In this document: piece after piece, positions 1-10,903 of the stretch
How positions within the stretch are numbered: position 1 is the first letter of the stretch
Layout: each line of letters opens with the position of its first letter
Origin: Zingiber officinale
Taxonomy: Eukaryota; Streptophyta; Magnoliopsida; Zingiberales; Zingiberaceae
Assembly: GCF_018446385.1 (NCBI RefSeq)
Contig: NC_055993.1
Coordinates: 41,847,645-41,911,644, forward strand
Direction: 5' to 3'
DNA length: 64,000 nucleotides
Notes under the pieces: generated by a model
The model's input: only the letters and a program-made list of their open reading frames with translations
What the model was told of the DNA's origin: nothing
Databases searched by the model: none
Made by a program: the position numbers and the translations under genes

Positions 1-122
1 TTGACACCAATATAAGTAAGTATAATAACCATAAAGAAATACCTTTATAAATATATAGGAATATGATACATCGAGTCCTTACAACAATCATCATATGATT
101 GGCTCTAGGGCTCTAACTAACA
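1..122 (-). repeat. Angela-type Copia LTR fragment, outer edge
   Basis: The stretch closely matches the right-hand 120 bases of the complete LTR ending at 63677, including the CTCTAG..TAACA end, which is the reverse complement of the LTR start TGTTAG. It is not followed by a polypurine tract, so position 122 is the outer edge of a solo LTR or of the 5' LTR of a minus-strand element lying left of the window. The adjoining sequence CCTGG would be one half of its target duplication; the other half is out of view. Confidence 0.8.
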
Positions 123-709
123 CCTGGGGCACTGTTCATCCGAGGTTGATTTTTGCACACTAACTCTTGCAATGCATGTTCGTCTAAATAATAAAAATTA
201 ACTTGTAAAAAAAAGTTAGTATAATAACATAAAATAATTATTAATTAGATCATGTCTTCTCGAGACCAAGATCTAGTCATGATCTCAGCTTAGATTTCTA
301 AAATATATCTAAGCTGGACCAGTGACTAAAGTCCCTAATTGGGACTCGCCCTCACTAGATCACTCTCCTCTAGTGACTTACCTCCCTTACCATGCAGAAT
401 CGTTTGACTCTCCTTTGACCCACCAGGTTTTCCTCCTAGCTGTCAGGTCCGTAGACCCAATTGGACTTCAGCTAGTTGTCACCCAGTCAGACTTCCTGCT
501 AGATATTGAGTCACTCCTTGATCTATCTGGACTTTCCACTAGTTATCCAGTTTAACAAGCCTAACTGGATTTCAACTTGGTGTCAGGTCTTCTAGACCCG
601 TCAAGTCCTGCACATTTGGTAACAAGGTTAGATCACACAATATCTAATTTTAATCTATTTATCATTCATCAAAATCTGAGTTTGATCATTAGTGTTAATT
701 GCACCAACA
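123..709 (-). repeat. SIRE-type Copia 3' LTR remnant
   Basis: The right end reads CACCAACA, the reverse complement of a TGTTGGTG LTR start, and is followed at once by a purine tract on the minus strand. That is the 3' LTR junction of a minus-strand Copia element. The left limit is uncertain because the neighbouring Angela LTR probably inserted inside it. The only open frame here (322-555) has no recognisable domain and is not called. Confidence 0.6.
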
Positions 710-710
710 A

Positions 711-723
711 TCTTCCTCTTTTT
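711..723 (-). promoter_or_regulatory. Polypurine tract of the SIRE element
   Basis: The minus strand reads AAAAAGAGGAAGA directly before the LTR start TGTTGG. A purine run at this place primes plus-strand DNA synthesis in LTR retrotransposons. Confidence 0.7.
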
Positions 724-739
724 GATGCAATGATAACCT

Positions 740-2235
740 GGGTTTAAGTTAAAAATACATAAGAAAGAAATATGAAAAATGCAAAATCATTCTTTAAATC
801 ATTTTTAGGGTTAAGTTTTTCTGAATTTCTTACTTTTCTTATTTTTTTCTTACTTAAACCCTTACCATTCCCTTTTGACATTCATAAAAAATGGATATGT
901 AAATAAGTCCCACAAAAAGTATAAAACATGTAAATAAAACAAGTAAACTTGTAAAATGCTAAAGGTTTTCAGGTCTATTTTAGAAAGGGGTTTCAAGGAT
1001 TTTAATGCTTAACACAATATGCTAAAAATGTTTTCAAAGTATTTATTCAAAGTTTTTCAATGTATCGAAGACACTTTTGACGATAATTTTAAGGCATGTT
1101 TCAAAAACACTTTCTAAGTTATAAAAAAATTGTGTTTAGTTTCAAATGTGTGTTCCTAAAAATTTCAAAGCAAATAATTAGTCAATTTTGAAATACCTTT
1201 CAAAAATTTCAAAGCAAATTTTAAGTGAATTTTTAAAGCAAATTTTGTAAAGTAATTTTTAAAGTGACTTTTCAAAGCAAATTTTCAAAAATATCTTCTA
1301 ATTAAAATAGTTTTCAAATGATAATTTTTAGAAAAATTTTCAAAGTAATATAGAAGATATTTTTTAAACCATCGTTCAAAATAATTAATTTTGAAAGAAA
1401 ATTTTCCCAAAAACAATTTTCAAGCAGTTTGGAAATATTTTTAAGGTAATTTTCAAAACCATTTTTAAAACATTTTCTTAAAAATATTTTTTCAAGTATT
1501 TTTAAATAGTTTTCACATATAAAAATTTGTAAGTATTTTTCACAACATTTTTCAAGGTGTTTTCAAAGCAACCTAAAAAATAATTCAAGTATTTTTTTTT
1601 AAAAAAATAATTTTTAAAGCAATGGTTTTTTCAAGGAAATAGTTTTCAAGAGTCTTCAAATATTTTCAAAAATTAGGAAAAGTTTTCAAAATAATCAGTT
1701 TTCAAAATAGATCCTCCCTCTTAACCTGATATTATTTTGAAAATAATTATATAAAAATTTATCCTTAAATATCTAACTTTTAGTTATTAACTAGCTAACT
1801 ACTAGAAGATAGCAGTGTCCACTTAATTAGTCAAGTTAAATAAAATTTTCTAGCTAGTTGTTCACCTAGAAGGATTACTTAACTTGATCAATACAGCTTG
1901 ATATTTTTCGCCTAGACTTTTATTGATGCACTAAAATAAGCATCTAAGGTCTAAGCATTACCCTATGCATCTTACACCTTTTTTATGTTATTGAATGCAC
2001 ATGCAAAGTAGTTCTAATGTGCTTGTGAGATGCTTATTGCCTAAATCTATAGGATCATACTGTATAAGGAAAAAGCTAGGCTAACTCCATAACAGGTTGA
2101 GAAAAACTAGAAAAATGGGGGTTTGGAGAAAATGTAAAAATATGAGTAGCCTAGAAGTTGAAAAAATTACTTGACATGTAAGAATGAAGTAAGAGATTAA
2201 GTCCTAATCTATCATGCACATTCTTAGCTGTTGGC
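740..2235 (-). repeat. AT-rich 3' region with degenerate short repeats
   Basis: Between the RNase H end and the polypurine tract lies about 1.5 kb with no coding potential. From about 960 to 1720 it consists of loosely repeated variants of TTTTCAAAG and AAATTTTC with spacing of roughly 20-40 bases. The remainder (1730-2235) is ordinary AT-rich sequence without features that I recognise. Confidence 0.6.
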
Positions 2236-2242
2236 ATAAATT

Positions 2243-2550
2243 GCTAAATTTAAATTCATGGAGTGGTTTGTTAAAGATGTCAGCTAGATTTGACTTAGAT
2301 TCAATGTAGTTGAGTTCAATGTCTCCTTTAGCCATATGATCCTTGATAAAGTAATGTTTAATTTAAATGTGTTTGGTTCTTGAATGATGCATTGGATTTA
2401 AATTTAGATTCATGGAGTGGTTTGCTAAAGATGTCAGCTAGATTTGACTTAGATTCAATGTAGTTGAGTTCAATGTCTCCTTTAGCCATATGATCCTTGA
2501 TAAAGTAATGTTTAATTTTAATGTGTTTGGTTCTTGAATGATGCATTGGA
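2243..2550 (-). repeat. 154-bp tandem duplication at the RNase H end
   Basis: The sequence GATGTCAGCTAGATTTGACT occurs at 2276 and again at 2430, and the similarity extends through the whole 154-base unit, with only a few substitutions. It duplicates the C-terminal coding segment of RNase H, so the same peptide stretch appears in two frames. Confidence 0.9.
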
Positions 2551-5399
2551 TTTTTGGTAAGTTAATTGAGCTAATGTTATCAATAAATATTTTTACATTT
2601 TTATAGTGTAGGTTAAAGTCTTTTAAAGTGTGCATCATCCATACTAACTATGATATACATTTCCCCATTACTATGTACTTTGCCTCAGTACTAGATAGAG
2701 CAACACATGTTGTTTTCTACTAAATCAGCTATAAGTGATGGTCCAAGGAGTTAACATCCACCACTTATACTTTTTTGATCTAATTTACAACTGGCATAAT
2801 CTGAGTCAGAGTAACCTATGAGTTCAAAACTAGTTATTCTAGGGAATCAAATTCCTACATTAGGTGTGTCTTTTAAGTACCTAAAAATTCTTTTTCACAT
2901 TAGCTAGGTGAAATTCCTTAGCACAGATTTGATATCTAGCACACATACTAACTATAAATAAAATATCAGGTTAGTTTACAGTTAAGTATAATAGACTATC
3001 TATGACACTTCTATAATATTTTAGATCAACTATCTTTCCATTTGGATCACTATCTAAAGTTATGTTAGTGGCCATCGGTATTTTTATTTCTTTAGGGTTT
3101 TCCATTACAAATTTTCTAAGTAATTCTTTTGTGTACTTTTGTTAATAAATATAATTTCTTTTATTTGTTTGTTTAACTTGTAAACCTAAGAAATATGTTA
3201 GGTTACCTACTAAACTCATTTCAAACTCTTGTTCCATTATGGTAATAAATTCTTGTAAACATTTTAAATTTGTTGATCCAAAAATTATATCGTCTACATG
3301 TACTTGAGCTATAAAAATGTCTGTCTCAAAAGTTTTTAGAAATAAGGTTGAGTCAACTCAACCTTGATTGAAATCCTTAGAGATCAAATAGGTGAATATT
3401 CATTTATACCAGACCCTAGGAGCTTGCTTTAGATCATATAGTGCTTTCTTTAGTTTAAACACTTGGTTGGGATGGTCTAATCTCTCAAACCCCAGTGGTT
3501 GACCTACGTAGACTTCTTCTTTGATTAGTCCATTTAGAAAGGAAGATTTTACGTCCATTTGGTAAAGTTTAAATCCTTTATGGGATGCATAGCTTAGTAA
3601 CATTCTCATAGATTCAACTCTAGTTACTGAGGCATAGGCTTCATCATAGTCAAGTCTCTTTACTTGAATAAACCCTTTAGCTACTAACTTAGCTTTATTT
3701 CTAATGATTTCCCCTTTTTCATTTAGTTTGTTCCTAAAACCCACTTTGTTTCTATAAACTTTTTTCCTTTGAGTAGTAGGACTAAGTTCCAGACTTCATT
3801 TCTTTCAAATTGGGTCAATTTCTCTTCCACGGCTAAGATCTAATCTAGGTCAAGTAAGGATTCTTCAACAGTTTTGGGTTCAATCTTAGAAATTAAGAAA
3901 ATTTGACTTAGGTTTCTATACGTTGATCTAGTTTGAATCCTTAAATCTGGGTCTCCTATTATTTAGTCCACTAGATGAACTGGGCTAACTCTAATTATTC
4001 TAGAATCAGTTTGTGTTGTTTGGTTTTCTTCTGGGTGAGCTAGTTCATTTCTTGTTCTTCTATTTGATTTAGATTTTCACTATCTTCCCCTTGATCAGAG
4101 CTAGATCTGACAAAGTCAATTGGTTTAAATTGGGTTTGACTTTGGTCAGGTTCTTTAGGATTAGAGGTTTCATCAAATTGTATATCTGTCGTTTCCTCAA
4201 TTTTTAGGGTACTTTTGTTGTATGCTCGTTAGGCTTTAATATTTAGTGAGTACTCTACAAAGATTCTATTTTTAATTTTTGATGTAAATTTTTCTAAGTG
4301 TTCTCTTATATTTAAAATATAAACATTACATCCAAATAATTTAAAATAATTAATGTTGGATTATTTATTATAATAAATTTCATAGGAAGTTTTATTATGT
4401 ATTTTGTGCATCACTGTTCTATTTTGGACATATCAAGCTGTACTCACAACTTCAGGCCAGAGGTATTTTGTAGTTGATATTCATTAAGTATTGTTCTAGT
4501 GGATTCTTGTAGAGTCCTATTTTTTCTTTCAACTACTCTATTTTGTTGAGGTGTTTTGAGGCATGAAAAATCTTGGTGATGGGATTTCTCTAAATAAAAT
4601 TTTGTAAACTTATGGTTTTTAAATTCTCCATCATTATTTCTCCTAATTCTTTTGATTTTTAATTCTTTTTCATTTTTATTTTGTTTAAAAAATTACTAAA
4701 TATTTTATTTATTAAGAATTTTATCCAGATAAATTTTGAATAGTCATTAATTATTACTAAGTAATATATGCTACCATTAATTGACTTAATTCCATATGGG
4801 TCAAATAAATCTAAGTGTTGTAATTCTAGCATAGAATTGGTTTGAGTTTAATTAGCCAGTTTGTGAGTTGATTTGGTTTATTTTCCTTGTTGGCAAACAT
4901 TGCAAATAGTTGGCTCAAGGTTAGGTAATTTTGGTAAACCTCTAACTAAGCCATTTAATCTTGTGATATTTCTAAAGTGAGTATGGGATAGTCTTCTATG
5001 CCATAGCCAGGTTTTCTCTTTTTGTGCCAAGTGATATTTAAGTGAAGAGCTGGCTAGGTTAATTATGTAAATATTATTATGCCTAAATCCTTTTAATTTT
5101 ATGTTAGGATTTTTTATGTGTTTAACTAAACATTCAGATGATAAGAACATAACCTTATAGCTAGAGTCACACAATTGACTAATGCTAAGCAAATTAAATT
5201 TGAAAATTTCAACAATTAATATTTTGCGAATAAAGAAATTAAACTCAAGTTCAATGTTGCCTATTCCAATTACCGTAAGTTTGCCGTTATTTTCAAAGGC
5301 AATTGTTCCTAGGATTTTATATTTTAGCTTGATGAATTTAGTATGATCCCTAGTCATGTGTCTGGAGTAACCACTATCTAAGATCCACTTAGATTCCTA

Positions 5400-6985
5400 A
5401 AAAAAATTAGGATTTATGATTAGACTCTAAGTTTAAGTTAAATGTAATTAGGTTTTAAACAAAGTTTGATTAATTAACTACTAAATTAAGTTTTAATTAA
5501 TTTTCAATTAAGTCAAAATTAAATTTGAATTGAGTTTAAGTTTAAATTAAGTGTTAAATTAATTAAGTTTAAATTAAGTTAAATTTTAATTTAATTTTAA
5601 GTTAAGTTTTGACCTTATGTTAGCTTCAAGTTTAACTGTCAGTTAATTAAATGCACATTTTAAAAATTGGCTTCCAGGCTGTGGCAAGGCATAGGGGCGT
5701 TCTTGGGTATCGGAGCAATGACCACTTCTAGACAACGTCTTTTTGAGAAATTGAACATTTAATCTTCCTATTGATAAATCTTAGTCAAATTAGTCTAGGA
5801 TATGGAGAGATAGCTTTAGTTAGTTTTAGACCAAATAGGGTACATCTTACCCTACTTGACTCCCTTGACCAAGTTTTCCTAACATACTATCATCTTTTCC
5901 CACCCTGGTACTATACTTGGGCAAGAGTCAACTTTCTTTTTAATCTAAACCTAATTACTCAATTGGATAGACTATTACTTTGGAGGTGTCAACTAGTTTG
6001 GTGCCTCCCCCTGAATTATTGAACTTGGATTAAATTTAAGGTTTATGTCGATTTGATTTGTAGTCATAGTAGACTTGATTATAGCTTGAGTTTGGATTTT
6101 ATTTGTTAGAGTTGAATTTATAGTTTGAGTTTGGATTTGAGTTGAATTTGTTGTTTAAGTTTTGATTTGATTTAAATTTATACTTTAAGTTTGGATTTGA
6201 TTTGAATTTGTTGTTTAAGTTTTGATTTGATTTATTAGATTTTAAGTTTTGATTTGATTTGTTAGATTTGAGTTTGTGGTTAATTTTTAGATTTGAGTTA
6301 TTAATTTTATCTTTTTTGTTTTTAGGTAATAGATTTTATTTTTGGGTATATAATATTGGTTTAGTCCTACTGGATTGGTTAGACAAGCTTTTGGGATCCA
6401 AGATTTAGTTTGATTTTTATTTTGACTTATTAGTGAAATAAAGGTTTTATTTATTGCGCTAGAATTGTATCTAAGTCTGAATTTGTTGTATACAACTCAT
6501 TGAGATCTAAATATCATATCTAGGTACTTGGATCTAGTGGTGAATTTTTATAATAGTTCTTTTAAATGTTATTTCAGTTTTTAGTTTAGAATTTTCTTCC
6601 TTAAGTCTTTTGACTTGAGTTGAGTTAGTGTTTTCAATTTTGGAGTTTTGTTGTTCCCTAAGGTGTTGATTTTTCTTAAGGATTGTTTCATTTTATTTTT
6701 CATATTAAGATAATTTCCTATTCATGCATGCAATAATTTTTAAAAACTTAGCAGTTAAGTTAGAATTTACCTTGTCAGAACCTTTGGAAACTAGTACAGA
6801 CTCATGGCTTGACTCGTACTTTGATTTGTTGTCTTGATCTGACTGGCTTTCTGACTCCGATTCAGTTACCATGAGTGCAAGGTAGTTGTTCTACTTTGGT
6901 TCATTGTTGTCCGACTTTCTGACTCATCCCAGGTCGCTTTAAGGGTCTTCTTCTTCTTGAATTTCTTTGGCTTGTCTTCCTTGAC
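5400..6985 (-). other. Low-complexity gag/protease linker of the SIRE element
   Basis: About 1.6 kb between the protease motif and the zinc knuckle. It consists of long runs of TTAAGTTT and GTTTGGATTTGA-like repeats (5440-5640 and 6050-6300). No intact domain is seen. The reverse strand around 6780-6990 is rich in K/E/S codons, in keeping with a degraded gag tail. Confidence 0.45.
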
Positions 6986-7132
6986 GTTTAGACACTCGTG
7001 CTTGTAGTGCCCCTTTTTATTGCAACTATAGTACGTGACATTGGCTTTGCTGTCACATACTTATCCTTTTCATGTTCTTCCTTTGAAACTCACGGCAGAA
7101 ATTTCAAAACTAAAAAAATCTTACAACATGCT

Positions 7133-7917
7133 TCGAATTCAAGGAGAAAAAGATCCGAAACCACTCCTACCGCAGGTGAGAAGCAACTTACCTTGCGTTC
7201 TTGGACTCGCTACCGAAGAAGAAGGCTCCTAGGGTTTCGGCTAGCTCAAGATTCTGACTCCTCCTCGTGCCCACGAACTCTCTCCGACGAGGAGATCGTG
7301 ATAGTGAAGAAACCCTTCGGATTGGACCCTTGGACGGCCACTGGAGACGAGCCCTAACTTTCCTTGCTTTCCACCCGAGCACAGTCGTCGCACGCCGAAG
7401 AGGAGAAGGGAAAGAAATTAGGTCACCGCAAATACCTAAGTTCTCTCTTTATAACTAGGTATTTCTGTTCCATACCACTGCTTAAATTAATTTCGCCCGA
7501 TATTTGCTCAGCACCGCCCGCTTGGGCGCTTGGCCATCGCGCTTCGCCATCGCGCTTCGCTTAAGTCTTGGACCGGGTCGGAGGTCGCGGGTTCGAATCT
7601 CGGCCGAAACTCTTTTATACTTAATATTTTCTGTTTTCTATTACTGCTTAAGTTTATTTCTCTATATATTTAATCAGCACAGCCCTGCTAGGTTCCTGGT
7701 CATCCGAGACAACTTATGGCTTTGCTTAACTGGAGGTCTCCGGTTCGAACCTCGGCTCAACCTCTTTATTTTTGTAACTTGTTTCTTTTGGTAAAAATAT
7801 CAAACGAACTCCAAAAATTACATAAAAATACTCTAAAAATCTCTAGAATATTTCTAAAGCATTTCTAAATATTTTTAATTACTATTAGGACTCGGAATGA
7901 GAAAATTTGGGTTGTTA
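7133..7917 (-). mobile_element. LTR-like insertion in the SIRE gag (probable Gypsy LTR)
   Basis: On the minus strand the piece begins TGTAACAACCC at 7917, a start common in plant Gypsy LTRs. It contains a GC-richer stretch (7190-7420) resembling a transcribed leader, and it interrupts the SIRE gag. The left limit is uncertain: TG at 7129-7133 is possible, but I could not find a matching 5-bp target duplication of TAGAC. Several short open frames overlap here on both strands; none has a domain and none is called. Confidence 0.5.
7455..7765. repeat. Two tandem 152-bp units with tRNA B-box-like motifs
   Basis: GGTTCGAATCT at 7590-7600 and GGTTCGAACCT at 7742-7752 lie 152 bases apart, and flanking words (TTTCTGTT, ACTGCTTAA, TCAGCAC) recur at the same offset. 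Each unit therefore contains a B-box-like RNA polymerase III motif followed by CTCGGC. No tRNA cloverleaf can be drawn. Confidence 0.6.
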
Positions 7918-8411
7918 CATAGACCTTACCATGTTCTGCAAATCCTTTTTGGTGAAGTTCATTTTTCTCCCCGTGAATATTTTTCTTACCAAATTCACTA
8001 GGTGTTCTTCATCATCTGAGGCAGATTCAATTTCTAGTTCAAGTTTGGTTCTAGATTTTATTTCTTTTGAGGATCCTACAAAGAAAGTAATATCTTTCTC
8101 AATCTATTTGGAGTTAGTTTGCTCATGTAATTCTAGTTCATAGAATAATTCATCTAGTTTTAATTTTGAAAAATTCCAGGAAATTTTATAGGTGTCCATA
8201 ATAGATGTCTATAATACATTTCGAGGAAATGAGTTTAGGGCATACCTTATAATATCTTTGTTCTCTAATTGGTGGACAATTAGGTGGAGCCCGTTGATGA
8301 TGTCCTTGATCCTCACATGGAGAATTACTTCCTCTTGATCCCGAAACTAATAGAACATTTCATAGAAGGAAAATCTTGTAAAGACATCAAGAAGAACAAA
8401 AACATTCAAAT

Positions 8412-10903
8412 ATGGCGAATAGACCACTTAAGGATTATGCAGCACCTTATGCCAGAGGGTTCCGTTCAAGTATTACAAGACCCTCTGTTGAAGCAAATAA
8501 TTTTGAGATTAAGCCTGCAATAATCAATATGGTTCAGCAAAATCAGTTTAGAGGTGGACCGCATGAAGATCCTAATCAGCATTTGGAAGTCTTTATGAAA
8601 TATGTGATACCATAAAAATGAATAGTGTTCCTTCAGAAGTAGTGAGACTATTACTGTTTGGGTTTTCTTTATGAGATAGAGCTAAACAATGGCTGAATTT
8701 TTTACCTCCTAATAGCATTACCACTTGGGAACAATGTGAGCAACAATTCTTAGACAAATTCTATCCTCTAAGTAAGACTGCTCATATGAGAAATCTTATT
8801 ACAAGCTTTAGACAATCAGATTCGAAATCTTTATTTGAAGCATGGGATAGATACAATAGTATGATTAGACAATGCCCACATCATGGATTGGATTCGAAAT
8901 CTTTATTTGAATTCTTTACCTCCTAATAGCATTACCACTTGGGAACAATGTGAGCAACAATTCTTAGACAAATTCTATCCTCTAAGTAAGACTGCTCATA
9001 TGAGAAATCTTATTACAAGCTTTAGACAATCAGATTCGAAATCTTTATTTGAAGCATGGGATAGATATAATAGTATGCTTAGACAATGCCCACATCATGG
9101 ATTGGAAAAATGGTTGGTGTTACACACGTTTTATAATGGCATCAATTACCATACTAAGGTGTCCCTTGATTCTGCAGCTGGAAGGGCACTTATGAACAAG
9201 AGTTTAGATGAGGCCGAAGAAATCATTGAAAGTGTAGCACAGAATCATCATCAATGGGCAACTGAAAGAAGTGGAGGCTATTCTTATACAAACCCAACAA
9301 AAGCATCAGGAAAATTTGATGTAGATGTAGTTAACTTAATGACTACAAAGTTGGATGCTCTTACTAAAAAGCTAGAGAATATGGGAACAAATTCTAGCAC
9401 GGTAAATGCCTTAATATGTGCTTGTGAAACTTGTGGAAGTTATGAACATTCTCCAAACTCATGTCCTTTAGGAGCTATATCTGCATAAATAAATCAATTA
9501 GAGCAATGTGATACTATCATGGGTTTTAATCAGAGACAGAACAATCCCTATTCCAACACATATAACCCTGGGTGGAAGAATCATCCAAATTTTTTCTACA
9601 GAAATAATCAAGAACAAGAACCATCCATGGGAGGTAAACCAAATTTCCAATCCGGGCAACAAAATTTTCAACAACAACAACAATCTTCTCAGGGCTTTCA
9701 ATTTTCTAAAATTGAGAAGATGCTTGAGGAAATTATCTCTAATCAAAATGAAATGAAGCAAGATATTTTGAAGCTAACTTAGAGGATGGATAATTCCGAC
9801 AAGCATCAAAAGATTCAAGATAGCCAAATTGCCCAATTAGCTTTATCATCTTCAAGAGCACCAGGATAATTTCCTGGAAAACTTGATATTAATCCAATAG
9901 AGCACTGCAATAGAATTGAGCTTAAGAGCAAACGGACCTTGGGTGATCCTCAAGTGACTGCTCTACAAGGGATGAAAACTGAAGAAGAGCTCTCTCCTCC
10001 AGCACGTGAACCAAATAAGATTCAAGATAAAGAGGAGAGTACCATTAAGGTTGAAGAGACTCTTCCACCTAACCCTCAAAGTCAAGTAGTCTAGATATGT
10101 TAAAGAAGGATGAAGAGTTTGCCAGATTTTTAGAAAAAGTTAAAGAAATTTGTGTCAAAGTTCCTCTAATTGATGCAATCATACAAATGCAAAAATTTTC
10201 CAAATTTTTAAAGGACAGTATGTCAAACAAAAGAAGAAGAAGAGATATTGAGATCATAGCACTCACTGAGGAATGTAGGGCTTTGTTTGAAAAGAACATT
10301 TCCCCAAAGTTTAAAGATCCAGGAAGCTTTTATATTCCTTGCAATATAGGATCTAAATTTATAGAAAAAGCTTTTTGTGATTTGGGGGCAAGTGTTAGCC
10401 TCATTCCATATTCAATCTGTAGTAAATTAGGTCTCAAAAACTTTAAACTTACTACCATGGCACTACAATTAGCTGACCATTCTTGCAGATATCCTATGGG
10501 CATTATTGAAGATGTGCCAGTAGAGGTTGGTGGGAATATAATTCCCATAGATTTTGTGGTACTTGACATGGTTGAAGATCCAAAAATTTTCATCATATTA
10601 GGAAGACCCTTCCTTGCTACAGCTGGAGCAATCATTGATGTTAACAACCATAAGCTTTCATTGGTAATCGGTAAGGAAAGGTTGGAATATGATTTATCAA
10701 ATTCTTCTAACCATGTCTCTTCTTTCTTGGTGAGTGTTTGCAGTGATGTTGACACTTACAAACTAGAGGATTGGAACTTCCATCCTCATGGGAGGCCACC
10801 AGATGAAGAACATGATCCGGCAAGTGATATTGGGAGGAGGCCTCCTGATAAGAATGAAAAATATATCTACCCTCCTAGGGCAAGAAAAAGAGAAAAGGAC
10901 TAA
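8412..10903 (+). pseudogene. Athila gag-protease, broken
   Basis: Gag builds the virus-like particle and protease cuts the polyprotein. The start ATG at 8412 opens MANRPLKDYAAPYARGF, a sequence start seen in Athila gag. A frameshift lies near 8600 (the frame resumes at 8618), followed by a TGA where the family has Arg (SL-stop-DRAKQW). A 214-bp duplication follows, then an intact run to 9488 that carries a zinc knuckle CX2CX4HX4C at 9423-9464. After further stops, the protease frame 10097-10903 shows CDLGASVSLIP with the catalytic Asp codon at 10379-10381 and ILGRPFLAT downstream. The coding sequence then ends in a hydrophilic tail without entering a reverse transcriptase. The family call is firm. 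Absence of RT is seen directly; whether the parent element was already non-autonomous is inference. Confidence 0.85.
8695..9107 (+). repeat. 214-bp duplication with templated filler inside gag
   Basis: The segment starting TTTACCTCCTAATAGC occurs at 8701 and again at 8915. At the join, 8891-8910 is an extra copy of the 20 bases at 8819-8838, which also lie inside both units. The duplication shifts the reading frame by one base. Confidence 0.9.

Larger units (their letters stand above)
123..8320 (-). mobile_element. Degenerate SIRE-type Copia retrotransposon
   Basis: Read on the minus strand the order is gag fragment (about 7918-8320), zinc knuckle (about 6992-7033), protease (about 5370), integrase region (about 3800-5360), reverse transcriptase (about 3000-3770), RNase H (2240-2960), polypurine tract (711-723) and LTR start (709). 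This Gag-PR-IN-RT-RH order is that of Copia, and the RT and RNase H sequences resemble the SIRE clade. Frames are broken throughout. A second LTR-like piece sits in gag. The 5' LTR is missing: the gag fragment ends abruptly near 8320 against a plus-strand Athila sequence. Confidence 0.8.
2240..8320 (-). pseudogene. SIRE-type gag-pol, heavily degraded
   Basis: This is the polyprotein of a Copia retrotransposon, normally giving Gag, protease, integrase, reverse transcriptase and RNase H. Visible pieces: a gag segment rich in K/E at 7918-8320; a zinc knuckle at 6992-7033 whose first cysteine reads as tyrosine; a protease motif WILDSGYSRHM with DSG at 5370-5378 (family usually SGC); the pre-integrase zinc region (WLWHRRLSH, CNVCQQGK) at 4878-5100; an RT block with FKLYQMDVKSSFLNG in 3400-3744; the catalytic motif VHVDD at 3289-3300, where the family usually has YVDD; and an RNase H tail with HSRTKHIKI and ADIFSKPL at 2358-2546. 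Stops and frameshifts occur every few hundred bases. The integrase catalytic residues could not be followed with certainty. The family call is firm; the exact start is not recoverable because of the insertion near 7133-7917. Confidence 0.8.

Noticed and set aside
322..555. 77-residue open frame on the plus strand
   Set aside because: Sits in LTR sequence of a minus-strand SIRE element, with no domain and no homologue elsewhere in the window.
7590..7752. Possible tRNA genes at the GGTTCGAA motifs
   Set aside because: Only the B-box-like core is present; no acceptor stem, anticodon arm or A-box at proper spacing could be drawn.
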